Shown piece after piece: positions 27,163 to 36,513 of a DNA stretch of 64,000 nucleotides (position 1 is its first letter; each line of letters begins with the position of its first letter). The notes under the pieces were generated by a model. The model was not told the DNA's origin and did not search any database. It saw only the letters and a list, made by a program, of their open reading frames with translations. The stretch spans positions 1-64,000 of the forward strand of contig NZ_PIQO01000011.1 in the NCBI RefSeq assembly GCF_002844575.1. The letters run 5' to 3'. Position numbers and translations under genes: made by a program. This DNA is from Heyndrickxia camelliae (GTDB lineage: Bacteria > Bacillota > Bacilli > Bacillales > Bacillaceae_C).

Positions 27163-28098
27163 TTAAATCCTCATATTTGGTCCATCCACTAAAATGGGAG
27201 TAGAAAGATATTTTACCCTCTCCATAATCCTTGCTGCCTTCATCTTCTCCTCTTCTCCACGTTGAGAATAAGTAAGATGGTATTCAAGACCTTCATAATC
27301 AAAATTCGATGAAAAGAAAGTGGGGAGGTTTTCCTGCATTCGAAATTGTAGAATCGAGCCAAGGATTTCATCACGTGTCCAGCTAGTCATCGCCTCAGCA
27401 CCTATATCATCAAGCATGAGAACTGGAGCTTTCTTCACCATTTCAAGCTTTTCATTTAACGTATTATCTCCTAAAGACTGTTTCATTTCCCGAAAAAATT
27501 CTGGAACATACACAATGAGAGAGGATACTTGTTTGTTTTCAGCTAAATGATTGGCAATTGCCCCTAAAAGATATGACTTTCCTACCCCGAAGCTGCCATA
27601 TAAGTATAAACCCTTCATTTTTTTCCCAGGATCATATTCTCTAACAAACCGTTCTGCGAAATCATAAGCATTTAACCGTCCATCTGATTCTAACGAAAAG
27701 TCAGCAAAGGATGCATGCAAAATATCCTTTGGAACATAAAGGCTTTGAATTAACTTCTCATGCTTTTTCCGTTCATCATGTATCCTTTTCTTTTGACAAG
27801 GGCGATACTTAACATCAATCCCATTCCTTTGCAAAACAAGCTCCGGTTCATACCCTTCCATCATGTTTACACACTTATCCAAACTCGGGCATTTTTGACA
27901 ATCCCTCGTTTGAGAAATGTATTCATATAATTTCATTAAACTTTTTTCTATCATCGAGGTTGTGATTTCGCTTGGATGTTGACGTATAAATTCACGAATA
28001 TCCGGATGGTTCAAAATTTCCTGCTTCATTTCGCTATATGTTCTTTGAAAGTTACTGTTATTCGATAATCTTCTTAAAGTATCATTAATATTTTCCAT
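27163..28098 (-). CDS. dnaI: Primosomal protein DnaI (helicase loader)
   Basis: 311 aa, equal to B. subtilis DnaI. Loads the replicative helicase together with DnaB and DnaD. An N-terminal helicase-binding domain with a zinc-like cluster (CQKCPSLDKC near residue 66, plus a downstream Cys) is followed by an AAA+ domain with Walker A GSFGVGKSY (about 167) and Walker B VLMLDDIGAE. The ATG at 28098 has AGGAGG 8 nt upstream; the frame's earlier GTG abuts it. It starts 12 bp after dnaB. Confidence 0.95.
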   Translation of the reverse strand: MENINDTLRRLSNNSNFQRTYSEMKQEILNHPDIREFIRQHPSEITTSMIEKSLMKLYEYISQTRDCQKCPSLDKCVNMMEGYEPELVLQRNGIDVKYRPCQKKRIHDERKKHEKLIQSLYVPKDILHASFADFSLESDGRLNAYDFAERFVREYDPGKKMKGLYLYGSFGVGKSYLLGAIANHLAENKQVSSLIVYVPEFFREMKQSLGDNTLNEKLEMVKKAPVLMLDDIGAEAMTSWTRDEILGSILQFRMQENLPTFFSSNFDYEGLEYHLTYSQRGEEEKMKAARIMERVKYLSTPILVDGPNMRI

Positions 28099-28110
28099 TC
28101 TATCCACCTC

Positions 28111-29508
28111 CTACTTTTTATACTTCTGTTGTATGGATTCAAGTCTGCGACGCTTCTCCTCAAGGGACTCTGCTGTTTCATTGGTACTTTTACTTTTCGT
28201 TTCATTTTCATCCTTTTCCACAAACCATTCCGGCAGCTTTTCTGTACGAATTGGCTTTTTGCGAGTACCTTTTTGTACATTTTTCGTATCTGCCCATTGT
28301 TGATATTGCCGATGCTCATTTTTGGCTAATTCCATTGCTTCTTTTACTGTTTTTACTTTTTTTCTAGTCCAATGAGAAGCAATCTTTTCCATATAATTTT
28401 TTGTAAGCTTCATGTCGGTTTTTAGAAGGACATATTGAATTAAAACATTAACGACCCCCGGCGAAAGATGTTGCTGAAACATAATATCTTCTATAGCTTG
28501 CAGATCACCTTTTGATGGTTCTGCCCCATCTGATATATCAATAAGCAATTGTCTCGGAGAAGTTGTTTCAAGATAATGTACAAGCTTATCTTCACGTGAA
28601 TCTCCCATTTCATTGCTAGTGCGGTCTTTTAATGGCTGCGTGCGATCCACTAGTTTTGGCAAATTATTAGCATGTTCTAGCTGATACCAATCCCTCGCTG
28701 CCTTCCTTAAATCATCAATTTCAATATCTTGTTCGGCATTTAATGCACTTAAGAAAATATTTTGCATATCAATTGCATTAATGTGATATAAAAACGCAAG
28801 CTTGTAAATAGCATCTCTTACCTGTGATGTCATCACTTTCTGAGGAATGATTAAACCTTTTAATCCTGATAAAAATAAATCAAAATCAAAGTCAGCTTCT
28901 TCTATTTTAATTTCATGAGGATTTTTCCTAGTGTGAAATTGCAGACTCTCATTAATCTTGCTATCTTCTTGCGCCTCAAGATCATAGAATAAATGATTTT
29001 CCGTTCCTGACATGAACACATCTTGAAAGGAGCGAGTTATATTCTCAAATTCTTCTTTTTTTAAGGCAGTATCGGTAAACATTTTCTTTAGTCTTAAGAA
29101 ATGTTGCCTGCCTAACTGTTTATATAAAAAAACATTCAGTATGCCATCTGTAAAAAATTGTTCTGGTGTCAATGGAGGTTGAAGCTCATACACAAAGATT
29201 CTATCTTCATTGATTTTTTTTACATAAGTCTTTAACAGTCCGATTCCTTCTAATTTTAGGCGTGCATCATATATGTCGCGCAAATTTAAAGACAAAAAGT
29301 TCATTAAATGATAATGTGTCCATTCTTCAGACCATAGCCGGTTCATTTCAATTTCATTCCATAAAGTCATATATAGACTATAACAATTTACCCCTATTAG
29401 TGGCTGATAAAGTAATGAGATCACTTTGCCATCATATTCATGAAGCATACCGTTTGAGGAAACCTGATAGTGATCTACAGGTTGTATCTCATTCCATATT
29501 TGTTTCAT
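28111..29508 (-). CDS. dnaB: Replication initiation and membrane attachment protein DnaB
   Basis: 465 aa. Low-GC Gram-positive initiation protein (not the helicase) that helps load helicase at oriC and at stalled forks. It has two DDBH domains: the N-terminal copy includes YDGKVISLLYQPLIGVNCYSLYMTLW and the C-terminal part a DnaD-like segment around 320-400. The lysine- and glutamate-rich tail is typical. The ATG at 29508 was preferred over the GTG at 29517 on ribosome-binding-site spacing. Operon nrdR-dnaB-dnaI matches B. subtilis. Confidence 0.93.
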   Translation of the reverse strand: MKQIWNEIQPVDHYQVSSNGMLHEYDGKVISLLYQPLIGVNCYSLYMTLWNEIEMNRLWSEEWTHYHLMNFLSLNLRDIYDARLKLEGIGLLKTYVKKINEDRIFVYELQPPLTPEQFFTDGILNVFLYKQLGRQHFLRLKKMFTDTALKKEEFENITRSFQDVFMSGTENHLFYDLEAQEDSKINESLQFHTRKNPHEIKIEEADFDFDLFLSGLKGLIIPQKVMTSQVRDAIYKLAFLYHINAIDMQNIFLSALNAEQDIEIDDLRKAARDWYQLEHANNLPKLVDRTQPLKDRTSNEMGDSREDKLVHYLETTSPRQLLIDISDGAEPSKGDLQAIEDIMFQQHLSPGVVNVLIQYVLLKTDMKLTKNYMEKIASHWTRKKVKTVKEAMELAKNEHRQYQQWADTKNVQKGTRKKPIRTEKLPEWFVEKDENETKSKSTNETAESLEEKRRRLESIQQKYKK

Positions 29509-29555
29509 AGTAGCCACATCCTTGCTAAATAGTAAAAGTAAGTAAAAAATAATGA

Positions 29556-29588
29556 AAAAGACTAGAACGAAGAAACTCTAGTCTTTTT
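29556..29588 (-). terminator. Hairpin between nrdR and dnaB
   Basis: AAAAAGACTAGA/TCTAGTCTTTTT inverted repeat overlapping the nrdR stop codon, with T-rich arms. It would partly uncouple nrdR from dnaB-dnaI. Confidence 0.7.
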
Positions 29589-30045
29589 ATTGTTCCTTTT
29601 TGATTAGTTCCTTTAGTTCCTCTAAAAACACATTGATATCTTTAAACTGTCGGTACACTGAAGCAAATCGAACATATGCCACTTCATCCACTGCTGCAAG
29701 CTTGTCCATTACCAATTCTCCGATTTTTTCTGAATTCACTTCAGAGTACCCAAGATTTCGAAGAGATTTTTCAATTTCTAAAGAAATTTTCTCTAATTCT
29801 GCTAGAGAAACTGGCCTTTTCTCACAGGCCTTAATAAGTCCGCGTAAAATTTTTTCACGGCTGAACTCCTCGCGAATCCCTTCCTTCTTGACTACAATCA
29901 AAGGAGTTTCTTCCACTTTCTCAAAGGTGGTAAAACGATATAGGCATTCCTCGCATTCCCGCCTTCTTCTTATAGCACGTCCTTCATCAACGGGGCGAGA
30001 ATCAATCACGCGAGTCCCATTATTTTGACAAGACGGACATTTCAT
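29587..30045 (-). CDS. nrdR: Transcriptional repressor NrdR
   Basis: 152 aa, the standard length. Senses ATP/dATP and represses ribonucleotide reductase genes. The N-terminal zinc ribbon has Cys 3, 6, 31 and 34 (MKCPSC... RECEEC), followed by the ATP-cone domain (residues about 49-139). The start at 30045 has GGAG 8 nt upstream; a longer frame to 30108 has no support. Confidence 0.97.
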   Translation of the reverse strand: MKCPSCQNNGTRVIDSRPVDEGRAIRRRRECEECLYRFTTFEKVEETPLIVVKKEGIREEFSREKILRGLIKACEKRPVSLAELEKISLEIEKSLRNLGYSEVNSEKIGELVMDKLAAVDEVAYVRFASVYRQFKDINVFLEELKELIKKEQ

Positions 30046-30140
30046 TATATCAGCTCCGTTTACATGTACATGATTACTTTCATGATATAAAAAAGATGTT
30101 AAAATCACAAGAAAATTCTTCTGTATTCATAGAATACGAT

Positions 30141-30168
30141 AAAAAAACGAGGTGTGTCATACACCTCG
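30141..30168 (-). terminator. Strong terminator upstream of nrdR
   Basis: CGAGGTGT/ACACCTCG stem followed by seven T on the minus strand. It has no gene directly upstream; see the candidate RNA at 30141-30254. Confidence 0.8.
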
Positions 30169-30254
30169 GAATATCCTATTTATGCATTTATAGATAAAAT
30201 AGTAATTATTGGTTATTACTTGGCCTGTACCTGTGCATTCTCAAGAAGTCCACG
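30141..30254 (-). ncRNA. Candidate ~110-nt RNA or attenuated leader
   Basis: A sigma-A promoter (30261-30289) and a strong terminator (30141-30168) face the same way about 110 nt apart, with no gene between them. The transcript would contain a small AGTAAT/ATTACT hairpin and the terminator. It could be an independent small RNA or a leader that attenuates nrdR-dnaB-dnaI. A short open frame ending GLLENAQVQAK crosses it; a decayed gene tail is an alternative. I recognise no known RNA family. Confidence 0.4.
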
Positions 30255-30260
30255 ATTGAT

Positions 30261-30289
30261 AGTATACTTATTTTACAAGCAATTTGCAA
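30261..30289 (-). promoter_or_regulatory. Orphan sigma-A promoter
   Basis: -35 TTGCAA (30284-30289), 17-bp spacer, -10 TATACT (30261-30266), reading toward the terminator at 30141-30168 and nrdR. Confidence 0.55.
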
Positions 30290-30327
30290 ACATAGACAAA
30301 AAAATAAAGTTGCCTTGTTCTCAATTT

Positions 30328-30361
30328 AAATAAGACCTGCTGATTGTTTTTACCAGCAGGC
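30328..30361 (-). terminator. Terminator after gapB
   Basis: CCTGCTG/CAGCAGG stem followed by TCTTATTT on the minus strand, 10 bp after the gapB stop. Confidence 0.7.
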
Positions 30362-30370
30362 ATCATTATA

Positions 30371-31402
30371 TCATCCAACTTTCGCTGCTAAAGGCTTTTG
30401 CAGTTCATCCGCTACATGCTTTAATAAATCTACTACGCGGCAAGAGTACCCCCACTCATTATCATACCATGCCAGAACTTTTACTTTATTACCATCCATT
30501 ACCATTGTCGAAAGCCCATCCACTATTGCTGAATGACTGTTCGTATTAAAATCAACAGAAACAAGCGGCTCTTCCGTAAATTCTAAGATTCCATTTAATT
30601 CATTGGTGGCTGCTGATATAAAAGCTGCATTTACTTCATCTGCTGTTACTTCTTTCTTTAAATCCACCACTAAATCAACTAAGGAAACATTTGGTGTAGG
30701 AACTCTTAGCGCCATTCCATGCAATTTGCCTTTCAAATGAGGAAGCACTAAAGCGAGTGCTTTAGCTGCACCAGTTGTAGTCGGAATAATGGATTGCGCA
30801 CAAGCTCTTGCTCGCCGCAAATCCTTATGTGGATTATCAATATTTTTTTGATCATTTGTATATGCGTGTACAGTTGTCATTAAGCCATTTAAAATACCAA
30901 ACCTTTCATCAAGTACCTTTACAACAGGAGCTAAACAATTGGTGGTGCATGAAGCATTAGAGATGATATCATGCTTATGAATATTTAATGCGCTTTCATT
31001 TACTCCCATCACAATTGTTACATCTTCATTTTTTCCAGGAGCTGTTAATATCACTTTCTTGGCTCCTGCATCAAGATGCAATGCGGCTTTTTCACGAGAA
31101 TTAAACTTACCAGTTGCTTCAATGACGATATCTATATCTAGCTCCTTCCAAGGAAGTTCTGCAGGATTGCGGTTGTCTAGTAATTGAACACGACGGCCAT
31201 TTACGATAATTGCACTGTCTTCTACGACAACTTCTCCATCAAATTTACCGTGATTTGTGTCATACTTTATTAAATGTGCTAATGTTTCCGCTGGATAACT
31301 AGCATTAATGGCTAAAATATCGATATTCTTATCTGAAATTGCTTTTCTAAATACCATTCGTCCTATACGACCAAAGCCGTTAATTGCTACTTTTGCGTTC
31401 AT
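30371..31402 (-). CDS. gapB: Glyceraldehyde-3-phosphate dehydrogenase, gluconeogenic
   Basis: 343 aa. The NADP-preferring Bacillus enzyme that works in gluconeogenesis. The Rossmann start INGFGRIGR and catalytic Cys152 in NASCTTNCLAP are intact. The segment after beta-strand 2 is INASYPAET (residues 32-40), without the acidic residue that glycolytic NAD-dependent GapA uses to bind NAD; this and the position before coaE-ytaF-mutM-polA identify GapB. Two CcpN-like boxes lie over the promoter, consistent with repression during growth on sugars. Confidence 0.94.
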   Translation of the reverse strand: MNAKVAINGFGRIGRMVFRKAISDKNIDILAINASYPAETLAHLIKYDTNHGKFDGEVVVEDSAIIVNGRRVQLLDNRNPAELPWKELDIDIVIEATGKFNSREKAALHLDAGAKKVILTAPGKNEDVTIVMGVNESALNIHKHDIISNASCTTNCLAPVVKVLDERFGILNGLMTTVHAYTNDQKNIDNPHKDLRRARACAQSIIPTTTGAAKALALVLPHLKGKLHGMALRVPTPNVSLVDLVVDLKKEVTADEVNAAFISAATNELNGILEFTEEPLVSVDFNTNSHSAIVDGLSTMVMDGNKVKVLAWYDNEWGYSCRVVDLLKHVADELQKPLAAKVG

Positions 31403-31422
31403 AAATGCTGTCCCTCCGTATA

Positions 31423-31456
31423 AGTGTTATACTCCATTTACAATTAGTATAACATA
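31423..31456 (-). promoter_or_regulatory. CcpN-like boxes and -10 of gapB
   Basis: TATGTTATACT on the minus strand (31446-31456) fits the CcpN consensus TRTGHYATAYW at all 11 positions and overlaps the -10 TATACT. A second copy on the plus strand, AGTGTTATACT (31423-31433), fits 10 of 11. B. subtilis gapB also has two CcpN sites. CcpN itself is not in the window. Confidence 0.7.
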
Positions 31457-31486
31457 TTTAACAGATTGCGCGACAACTTTTTCATT

Positions 31487-31520
31487 AAAAAACCATCATA
31501 TTTAGAAAATATGATGGTTT
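31487..31520 (-). terminator. Terminator after coaE
   Basis: AAACCATCATATTT/AAATATGATGGTTT stem followed by TTTTAATG on the minus strand, overlapping the coaE stop. Confidence 0.85.
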
Positions 31521-32121
31521 AAGGAATCATTTCCCAGCAATTTATTAGCTTATTTAATTGTATTGCGGTTTCATTAATGGATCCATTATTATCGATAACT
31601 GCATCTGCTAATGAAATTTTATCTTTTAACGGCATTTGCGCAGACATTCTTGCTTTGGCTTCACTTTCAGAAAATTGATTACGTTCCATTAATCTTTTTA
31701 ACTGGATGCCTTCTTCAACAAAAACAAGTATGGTTTTTTCTACCAAATAGGTTAAATTACTTTCAAACAGAAGCGGGATATCCAGGATAACTGATTTCTT
31801 CCCTGCGGAAATAGCTTCCTCTTTTTTATCATTCATATACTTTCTAACAGCTGGGTGTACAATACTATTTAAAAGCAGCCTCTTATCTTCATGGTGAAAA
31901 ACAATCTCCCCTAATTTCCTTCGATTAATGGACAAATCCTCATGAAGAATTTCTTCACCAAACTCTTGAACAATTTTCTTATATGCCTCTTCTCCGACAT
32001 TCACTACTTCTCTTGCTGCAATGTCCGCGTCTATAACAGTAAACCCTTTTTCTTTTAACATATTGGATACTGTACTTTTTCCGCTTGCTATGCCACCCGT
32101 TAATCCAATGATCTTTGCCAT
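31519..32121 (-). CDS. coaE: Dephospho-CoA kinase
   Basis: 200 aa. Last step of CoA synthesis, phosphorylating the ribose 3'-OH. The P-loop GLTGGIASGKST is at residues 5-16; the DADIAAREVV and LLFESNLTYLV segments are typical. The start at 32121 has AAGGG at a normal distance; the frame's earlier TTG lacks one. It follows ytaF with a 14-bp gap. Confidence 0.96.
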   Translation of the reverse strand: MAKIIGLTGGIASGKSTVSNMLKEKGFTVIDADIAAREVVNVGEEAYKKIVQEFGEEILHEDLSINRRKLGEIVFHHEDKRLLLNSIVHPAVRKYMNDKKEEAISAGKKSVILDIPLLFESNLTYLVEKTILVFVEEGIQLKRLMERNQFSESEAKARMSAQMPLKDKISLADAVIDNNGSINETAIQLNKLINCWEMIP

Positions 32122-32135
32122 GACTAATGTCCCTT

Positions 32136-32768
32136 TCAAAATTTAAAAATTCCTATTAATATAAGTAAAATCCCGGGCAAAAAGGAAACCTTTTGCATCC
32201 AATTTAAATGCGAAAAAACTTTCCCTAAACGAATTCCAGCCGAAACTAATATCAAACTCATTAAAGCAACGATTAAGCTTAAGCTTATAGGAGAATATCC
32301 CAACATGGCTGCACCAATTCCTGCACCAAATGCATCAAGAGATAACGCTAGCCCTAACATAAACGCTTCAATTCCTGTAATAGTCCCTGATTGATCAAAA
32401 TCGGCACTAGTTGGTTTCTTTAGAATTTGTACCACAAATCCTAATGATTTAATTTCAAATTTTAACACTACTTTCTCTTGTGAGTTACTTTCTTCTTTTT
32501 CTGATCGAAAAAATTGAAATAATACCCATCCACCAATGGCAATTAAGATGATACCACCTATTCGATTACCAAATTCTGGGGACATAAATTTTTGAATAAT
32601 ACTCCCAAAAAGCATTGCAACAAACAATGATACCCCGGAACAAAGGGCAATAATGAGAATAGATTTATTGGGGATGCGCAATTTTCTTAACCCATATGTG
32701 AATCCTGTACTGAAATTATCAAGACTAACCGCAAATGCCAATAAAAAAAGTGATACATGTAAGCCCAT
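32136..32768 (-). CDS. ytaF: Sporulation membrane protein YtaF
   Basis: 210 aa, equal to B. subtilis YtaF. Six hydrophobic helices in two repeats, each with the signature S-L-D-x-F (AVSLDNFSTG near residue 15; ALSLDAFGAG near 145), the fold of the MntP/LysE-like cation exporter superfamily. B. subtilis YtaF is listed among sporulation proteins; the transported substrate is unknown. The start at 32768 has AGGGG upstream. It lies between mutM and coaE as in B. subtilis. Confidence 0.88.
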   Translation of the reverse strand: MGLHVSLFLLAFAVSLDNFSTGFTYGLRKLRIPNKSILIIALCSGVSLFVAMLFGSIIQKFMSPEFGNRIGGIILIAIGGWVLFQFFRSEKEESNSQEKVVLKFEIKSLGFVVQILKKPTSADFDQSGTITGIEAFMLGLALSLDAFGAGIGAAMLGYSPISLSLIVALMSLILVSAGIRLGKVFSHLNWMQKVSFLPGILLILIGIFKF

Positions 32769-32876
32769 TGTCATGCCCCTTCCTGTTGTTACATCACTAA
32801 AGATAGTATATGGAAAGGGCATGCCTATGGTTCTTGCATAAAAATATAGGACAAATATCAAAATTTATAATGGAAT

Positions 32877-33713
32877 TCAGGATTTTTTATGTCGTTGACA
32901 TTTAGGACAATAATGGGTGCCTCTCCCTGCTGTTACCTTTTTTTCGATAAGGGTACCACATTTTTTGCACGGTTCTCCTTTTCTGCCATAAACAAAATGC
33001 TGAAGCTGAAACATACCAATCTGTCCTTGTGTATTAACATACGTTCTTACAGTGCTTCCGCCTTTTTCAACTGCTTCCTCCAAGGTAAGAATGATTTCTT
33101 CTCGAAGCTTTTTTATCTCTTTAGTTGTAAGAGACGGTGCTTTTCTTTCTGGATGTATTCCTGCACGAAATAACGCTTCATCCACATAAATATTTCCTAA
33201 TCCGGTTAAAACCGTTTGATCTAAAAGAACGGCTTTTATATTTCGTTCTGTTCTACTAAATCTTTGCCGTAAATATTCGTTTGTAAAATCATCCGAAAAT
33301 GGTTCAGGACCAAGCTGTGATAACGGCAAGGAGGAAAATTCCTCCCCCTTTTTAAATAAATGCATGGTACCGAATTTACGGACATCTCTATAACGTAATT
33401 CTGTTCCATCTTTAAACTGAAAAATAATATGGGTATGTTTATCGATTTCGTCGGACCTTTGAAACAACCCATAGCGTCCCTCCATCCGCAAATGGGAGAC
33501 AAGTGCAAAATCATTTGTATAAAAGATTAAAAACTTTCCTTTGCGGCCAATGGTTTGAAACGTTTGTCCTTTTAATGCATCGATAAACTGCTCTTTTTCA
33601 GCAGGCTTTTTTATTATTTTCGGCCAATGAACAATCACATTTTCAATCCTTCTATCTATCACTAATTCATTCAGTGTCCTTCTAATTGTTTCTACTTCCG
33701 GTAGTTCAGGCAC
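32877..33713 (-). CDS. mutM: Formamidopyrimidine-DNA glycosylase
   Basis: 278 aa. Removes 8-oxoguanine and formamidopyrimidines. After Met removal the N-terminus is PELPEVET, giving the catalytic Pro and Glu, and this fixes the GTG at 33713 as start (GGGGTG upstream). The H2TH region (GLGNIYVDEALFRAGIHPE) and the C-terminal zinc finger (CKKCGTLIEKKVTAGRGTHYC...C) are intact. It starts 25 bp after polA. Confidence 0.97.
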   Translation of the reverse strand: MPELPEVETIRRTLNELVIDRRIENVIVHWPKIIKKPAEKEQFIDALKGQTFQTIGRKGKFLIFYTNDFALVSHLRMEGRYGLFQRSDEIDKHTHIIFQFKDGTELRYRDVRKFGTMHLFKKGEEFSSLPLSQLGPEPFSDDFTNEYLRQRFSRTERNIKAVLLDQTVLTGLGNIYVDEALFRAGIHPERKAPSLTTKEIKKLREEIILTLEEAVEKGGSTVRTYVNTQGQIGMFQLQHFVYGRKGEPCKKCGTLIEKKVTAGRGTHYCPKCQRHKKS

Positions 33714-33738
33714 TCTTTTCACCCCATATACCAACTAT

Positions 33739-36372
33739 CTATTTTGCATCAAACCAGGTTGCACCGTATGAGTAATCGACCTTTAATGGAACTTCCAGAT
33801 CTAGTGCATTTTCCATGACTTCCGGAACAATTCTTTCTAATATCTCCAATTCTTCTTTAGGAGCCTCAAAAATCAATTCGTCATGAACCTGTATTAGTAA
33901 ACGCGCTTTGACATTTTCCTTTTTCAATCTGGCAGCCATCTCAATCATTGCTTTTTTGATAATATCTGCGGCGCTTCCTTGGATTGGTGTATTCATAGCT
34001 GTCCGTTCCGCAAAGCTTCGAATATTAAAATTACGGCTCGTAATCTCAGGAATATATCTTCTTCTATTTAATAATGTTGTAACATATCCTTTTTGCTTTG
34101 CATCCTGTACGATTTCTTCCATATAGTTTTTTACACCGGGATAACTCTTAAAATAGCGTTCAATAAAACTTGCCGCTTCTTTTCTTGTGATTCCTAGGTT
34201 TTGCGATAGGCCATAATCACTTATTCCATATACGATTCCGAAATTAACTGCTTTTGCCTGTCTCCTCATATTAGAGGTTACTTCCTCCTTGGAAACATGG
34301 AATACATCCATTGCTGTTTTGGTATGAATATCCATATCTTCGTTAAAGGCCTGAATCAGTTTTTCATCACCTGCTATATGCGCTAGCACACGCAGCTCCA
34401 CTTGTGAATAATCGGCTGAAAAGATAAACCAACCTTCTTGGGATGGTACAAATGCCTGTCTAATTTTCCGTCCTTCCTCCAGTCGGATTGGGATATTCTG
34501 AAGGTTTGGATCAATCGAACTTAATCTTCCTGTTTGTGCAAGCACTTGATTAAAACGGGTATGGACCTTCCCGTCCTCCTCATTTATTACTTTTAACAAG
34601 CCTTCAATATATGTCGACTGTAATTTCCCAAGCTGGCGGTACTGAAGAATTTCCCTTACAATCTCATGCTTTGATTCTAGTTTCTCCAATACATCAGCAG
34701 AAGTAGAATAACCTGTTTTGGTCTTTTTCAATACAGGTAATCCTAATTTTTCAAACAAAATCACACCTAATTGTTTTGGAGAATTTATATTAAATTCTTC
34801 TCCAGCTAACCCATAGATATTTTTCTCTATTTCATGCAAACGTGCGGTAATTTCTTTTCCCATTTCTTCTAGTGTGTTTCTGTCGACCTTTATTCCAGTT
34901 GATTCCATCTCAGCTAAAATAAAAGAAAGTGGCAGCTCTAAATTTTCATAAAGAGAAGTTTGTTCATTTTTGTCCAGTTCTTTCATACATGGCTGTACTA
35001 ATTCAGAAATTCCCAATACCTTACGTACAACATGTTCTGAGACTACTTTTTCATCAGGAATTTTTCGTTTTGCACCTTTCCCGTACACCTCTTCATCCGT
35101 TTGTACATTTGTATATCCATGTAATTTTGCAACAGAAGTAAAATCATCAACATTTTCGGATGGATTTAAAAGATAGGATACGATTAATAAATCAAATTGT
35201 ATACCTTGTAAATGAACTCCATGTTTTTTTAAGGCTACCGTTAATTTTTTCCCGTCATATACATTTTTTATTTTTGTTTCATCTTCCGCCCACTTCTTGA
35301 ATACATCAGATGTTAATGCAATATTTGCAGGTATATAGAATAGACCTTTATCGTTACTTAAACCGAAACCGATTATTTCTCCAGTATGGTAATTTTCATC
35401 CAACATCTCCATATATAATGCATTTTCATCTGCAAAAATATCCTCTGTGATACTAGTGATTGGAGAAAACACTATGTCTTTCATAGGTTCTGCTCCATCA
35501 TTGCTGACTTCTACATCCATTTTATCTAATAAGGAATTAAATCCCAGCTCTTTAAATAAGCTGACTACCTTTTCATTATGTTCTTGCTGATACACCGTAT
35601 CTTCCAGCGAAACTGTTAGAGGAGCTTCCCTGAAAATGGTAGCTAGTTCTTTACTCATAATTGCCTGGTCTTTATTCGTTTCCAGCTTTTCCTTCAGTTT
35701 ATTGCCGCTAACTTGATCAATCGATTCCAGTAAATTTTCTAATGTATTAAATTCCTTTAGCAATTTAATGGCTGTTTTTTCTCCTACACCAGGTACACCT
35801 GGAATATTATCGGATGTATCACCCATGAGACCCTTCATATCAATAATCTGCCATGGAGATAAACCATATTTTTCTTTAATATGTTCTGGCGTATATGCTT
35901 CGATTTCGGAAATTCCCTTTTTTGTAATACACACGGTTGTTTTCTCAGAGCTTAACTGTGTTAAGTCTTTATCACCGGATATAACTTTTACTTCAAAACC
36001 TTCTTGCTCTGCTTGTTTTGATAATGTTCCGATAATATCATCCGCTTCATAGTTTTCCAATTCATATCTTTTAATCCCGTAAGCATCTAAAAGCTCGCGA
36101 ATAAATGGAAATTGTTCTGATAATTCTGGAGGAGTTTTTTGACGAGTTCCCTTGTATTCTTTAAAGGTATTATGCCTAAAAGTAGTTTTACCCGCATCAA
36201 AAGCTACTAGCATATGAGTAGGATTTTCCTCCTCCAGTAACTTCATTAGCATTGTTGTAAAACCGTATACAGCATTTGTATGTATACCTTTTTCATTATT
36301 TAAAAGCGGCAACGCAAAAAAGGCACGATAGGCAATGCTGTTGCCATCTATTAGAATTAATTTCTTTGTCAA
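33739..36372 (-). CDS. polA: DNA polymerase I
   Basis: 877 aa. Okazaki-fragment processing and repair synthesis. The N-terminal 5'-3' exonuclease (1-290; DTSDNIPGVPGVGEKTA), a degenerate 3'-5' exonuclease-like domain (about 300-470) and the polymerase domain (about 490-877) with FSADYSQVELRVLAHI, the O-helix RRQAKAVNFGIVYG and motif C QVHDELIFEAP. No proofreading residues are evident in the middle domain, as in other Bacillus enzymes. In B. subtilis phoR-phoP lies next; here a MaoC-like gene does. Confidence 0.98.
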   Translation of the reverse strand: MTKKLILIDGNSIAYRAFFALPLLNNEKGIHTNAVYGFTTMLMKLLEEENPTHMLVAFDAGKTTFRHNTFKEYKGTRQKTPPELSEQFPFIRELLDAYGIKRYELENYEADDIIGTLSKQAEQEGFEVKVISGDKDLTQLSSEKTTVCITKKGISEIEAYTPEHIKEKYGLSPWQIIDMKGLMGDTSDNIPGVPGVGEKTAIKLLKEFNTLENLLESIDQVSGNKLKEKLETNKDQAIMSKELATIFREAPLTVSLEDTVYQQEHNEKVVSLFKELGFNSLLDKMDVEVSNDGAEPMKDIVFSPITSITEDIFADENALYMEMLDENYHTGEIIGFGLSNDKGLFYIPANIALTSDVFKKWAEDETKIKNVYDGKKLTVALKKHGVHLQGIQFDLLIVSYLLNPSENVDDFTSVAKLHGYTNVQTDEEVYGKGAKRKIPDEKVVSEHVVRKVLGISELVQPCMKELDKNEQTSLYENLELPLSFILAEMESTGIKVDRNTLEEMGKEITARLHEIEKNIYGLAGEEFNINSPKQLGVILFEKLGLPVLKKTKTGYSTSADVLEKLESKHEIVREILQYRQLGKLQSTYIEGLLKVINEEDGKVHTRFNQVLAQTGRLSSIDPNLQNIPIRLEEGRKIRQAFVPSQEGWFIFSADYSQVELRVLAHIAGDEKLIQAFNEDMDIHTKTAMDVFHVSKEEVTSNMRRQAKAVNFGIVYGISDYGLSQNLGITRKEAASFIERYFKSYPGVKNYMEEIVQDAKQKGYVTTLLNRRRYIPEITSRNFNIRSFAERTAMNTPIQGSAADIIKKAMIEMAARLKKENVKARLLIQVHDELIFEAPKEELEILERIVPEVMENALDLEVPLKVDYSYGATWFDAK

Positions 36373-36471
36373 AATAATACCTCCTCAAATAAAAATAACA
36401 CGTATTCTCTATGTACATTCTAACATGCTCCAGTCTAAAGGGAAAATATCAGAGCTAGGATACAATTCTTC

Positions 36472-36499
36472 AAAAAAATAAGTCAGCAATCCGCTGACT
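36472..36499 (-). terminator. Terminator after the MaoC-like gene
   Basis: AGTCAGC/GCTGACT stem followed by TATTTTTTTG on the minus strand. Confidence 0.8.
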
Positions 36500-36513
36500 A
36501 TTAAGATTATATA

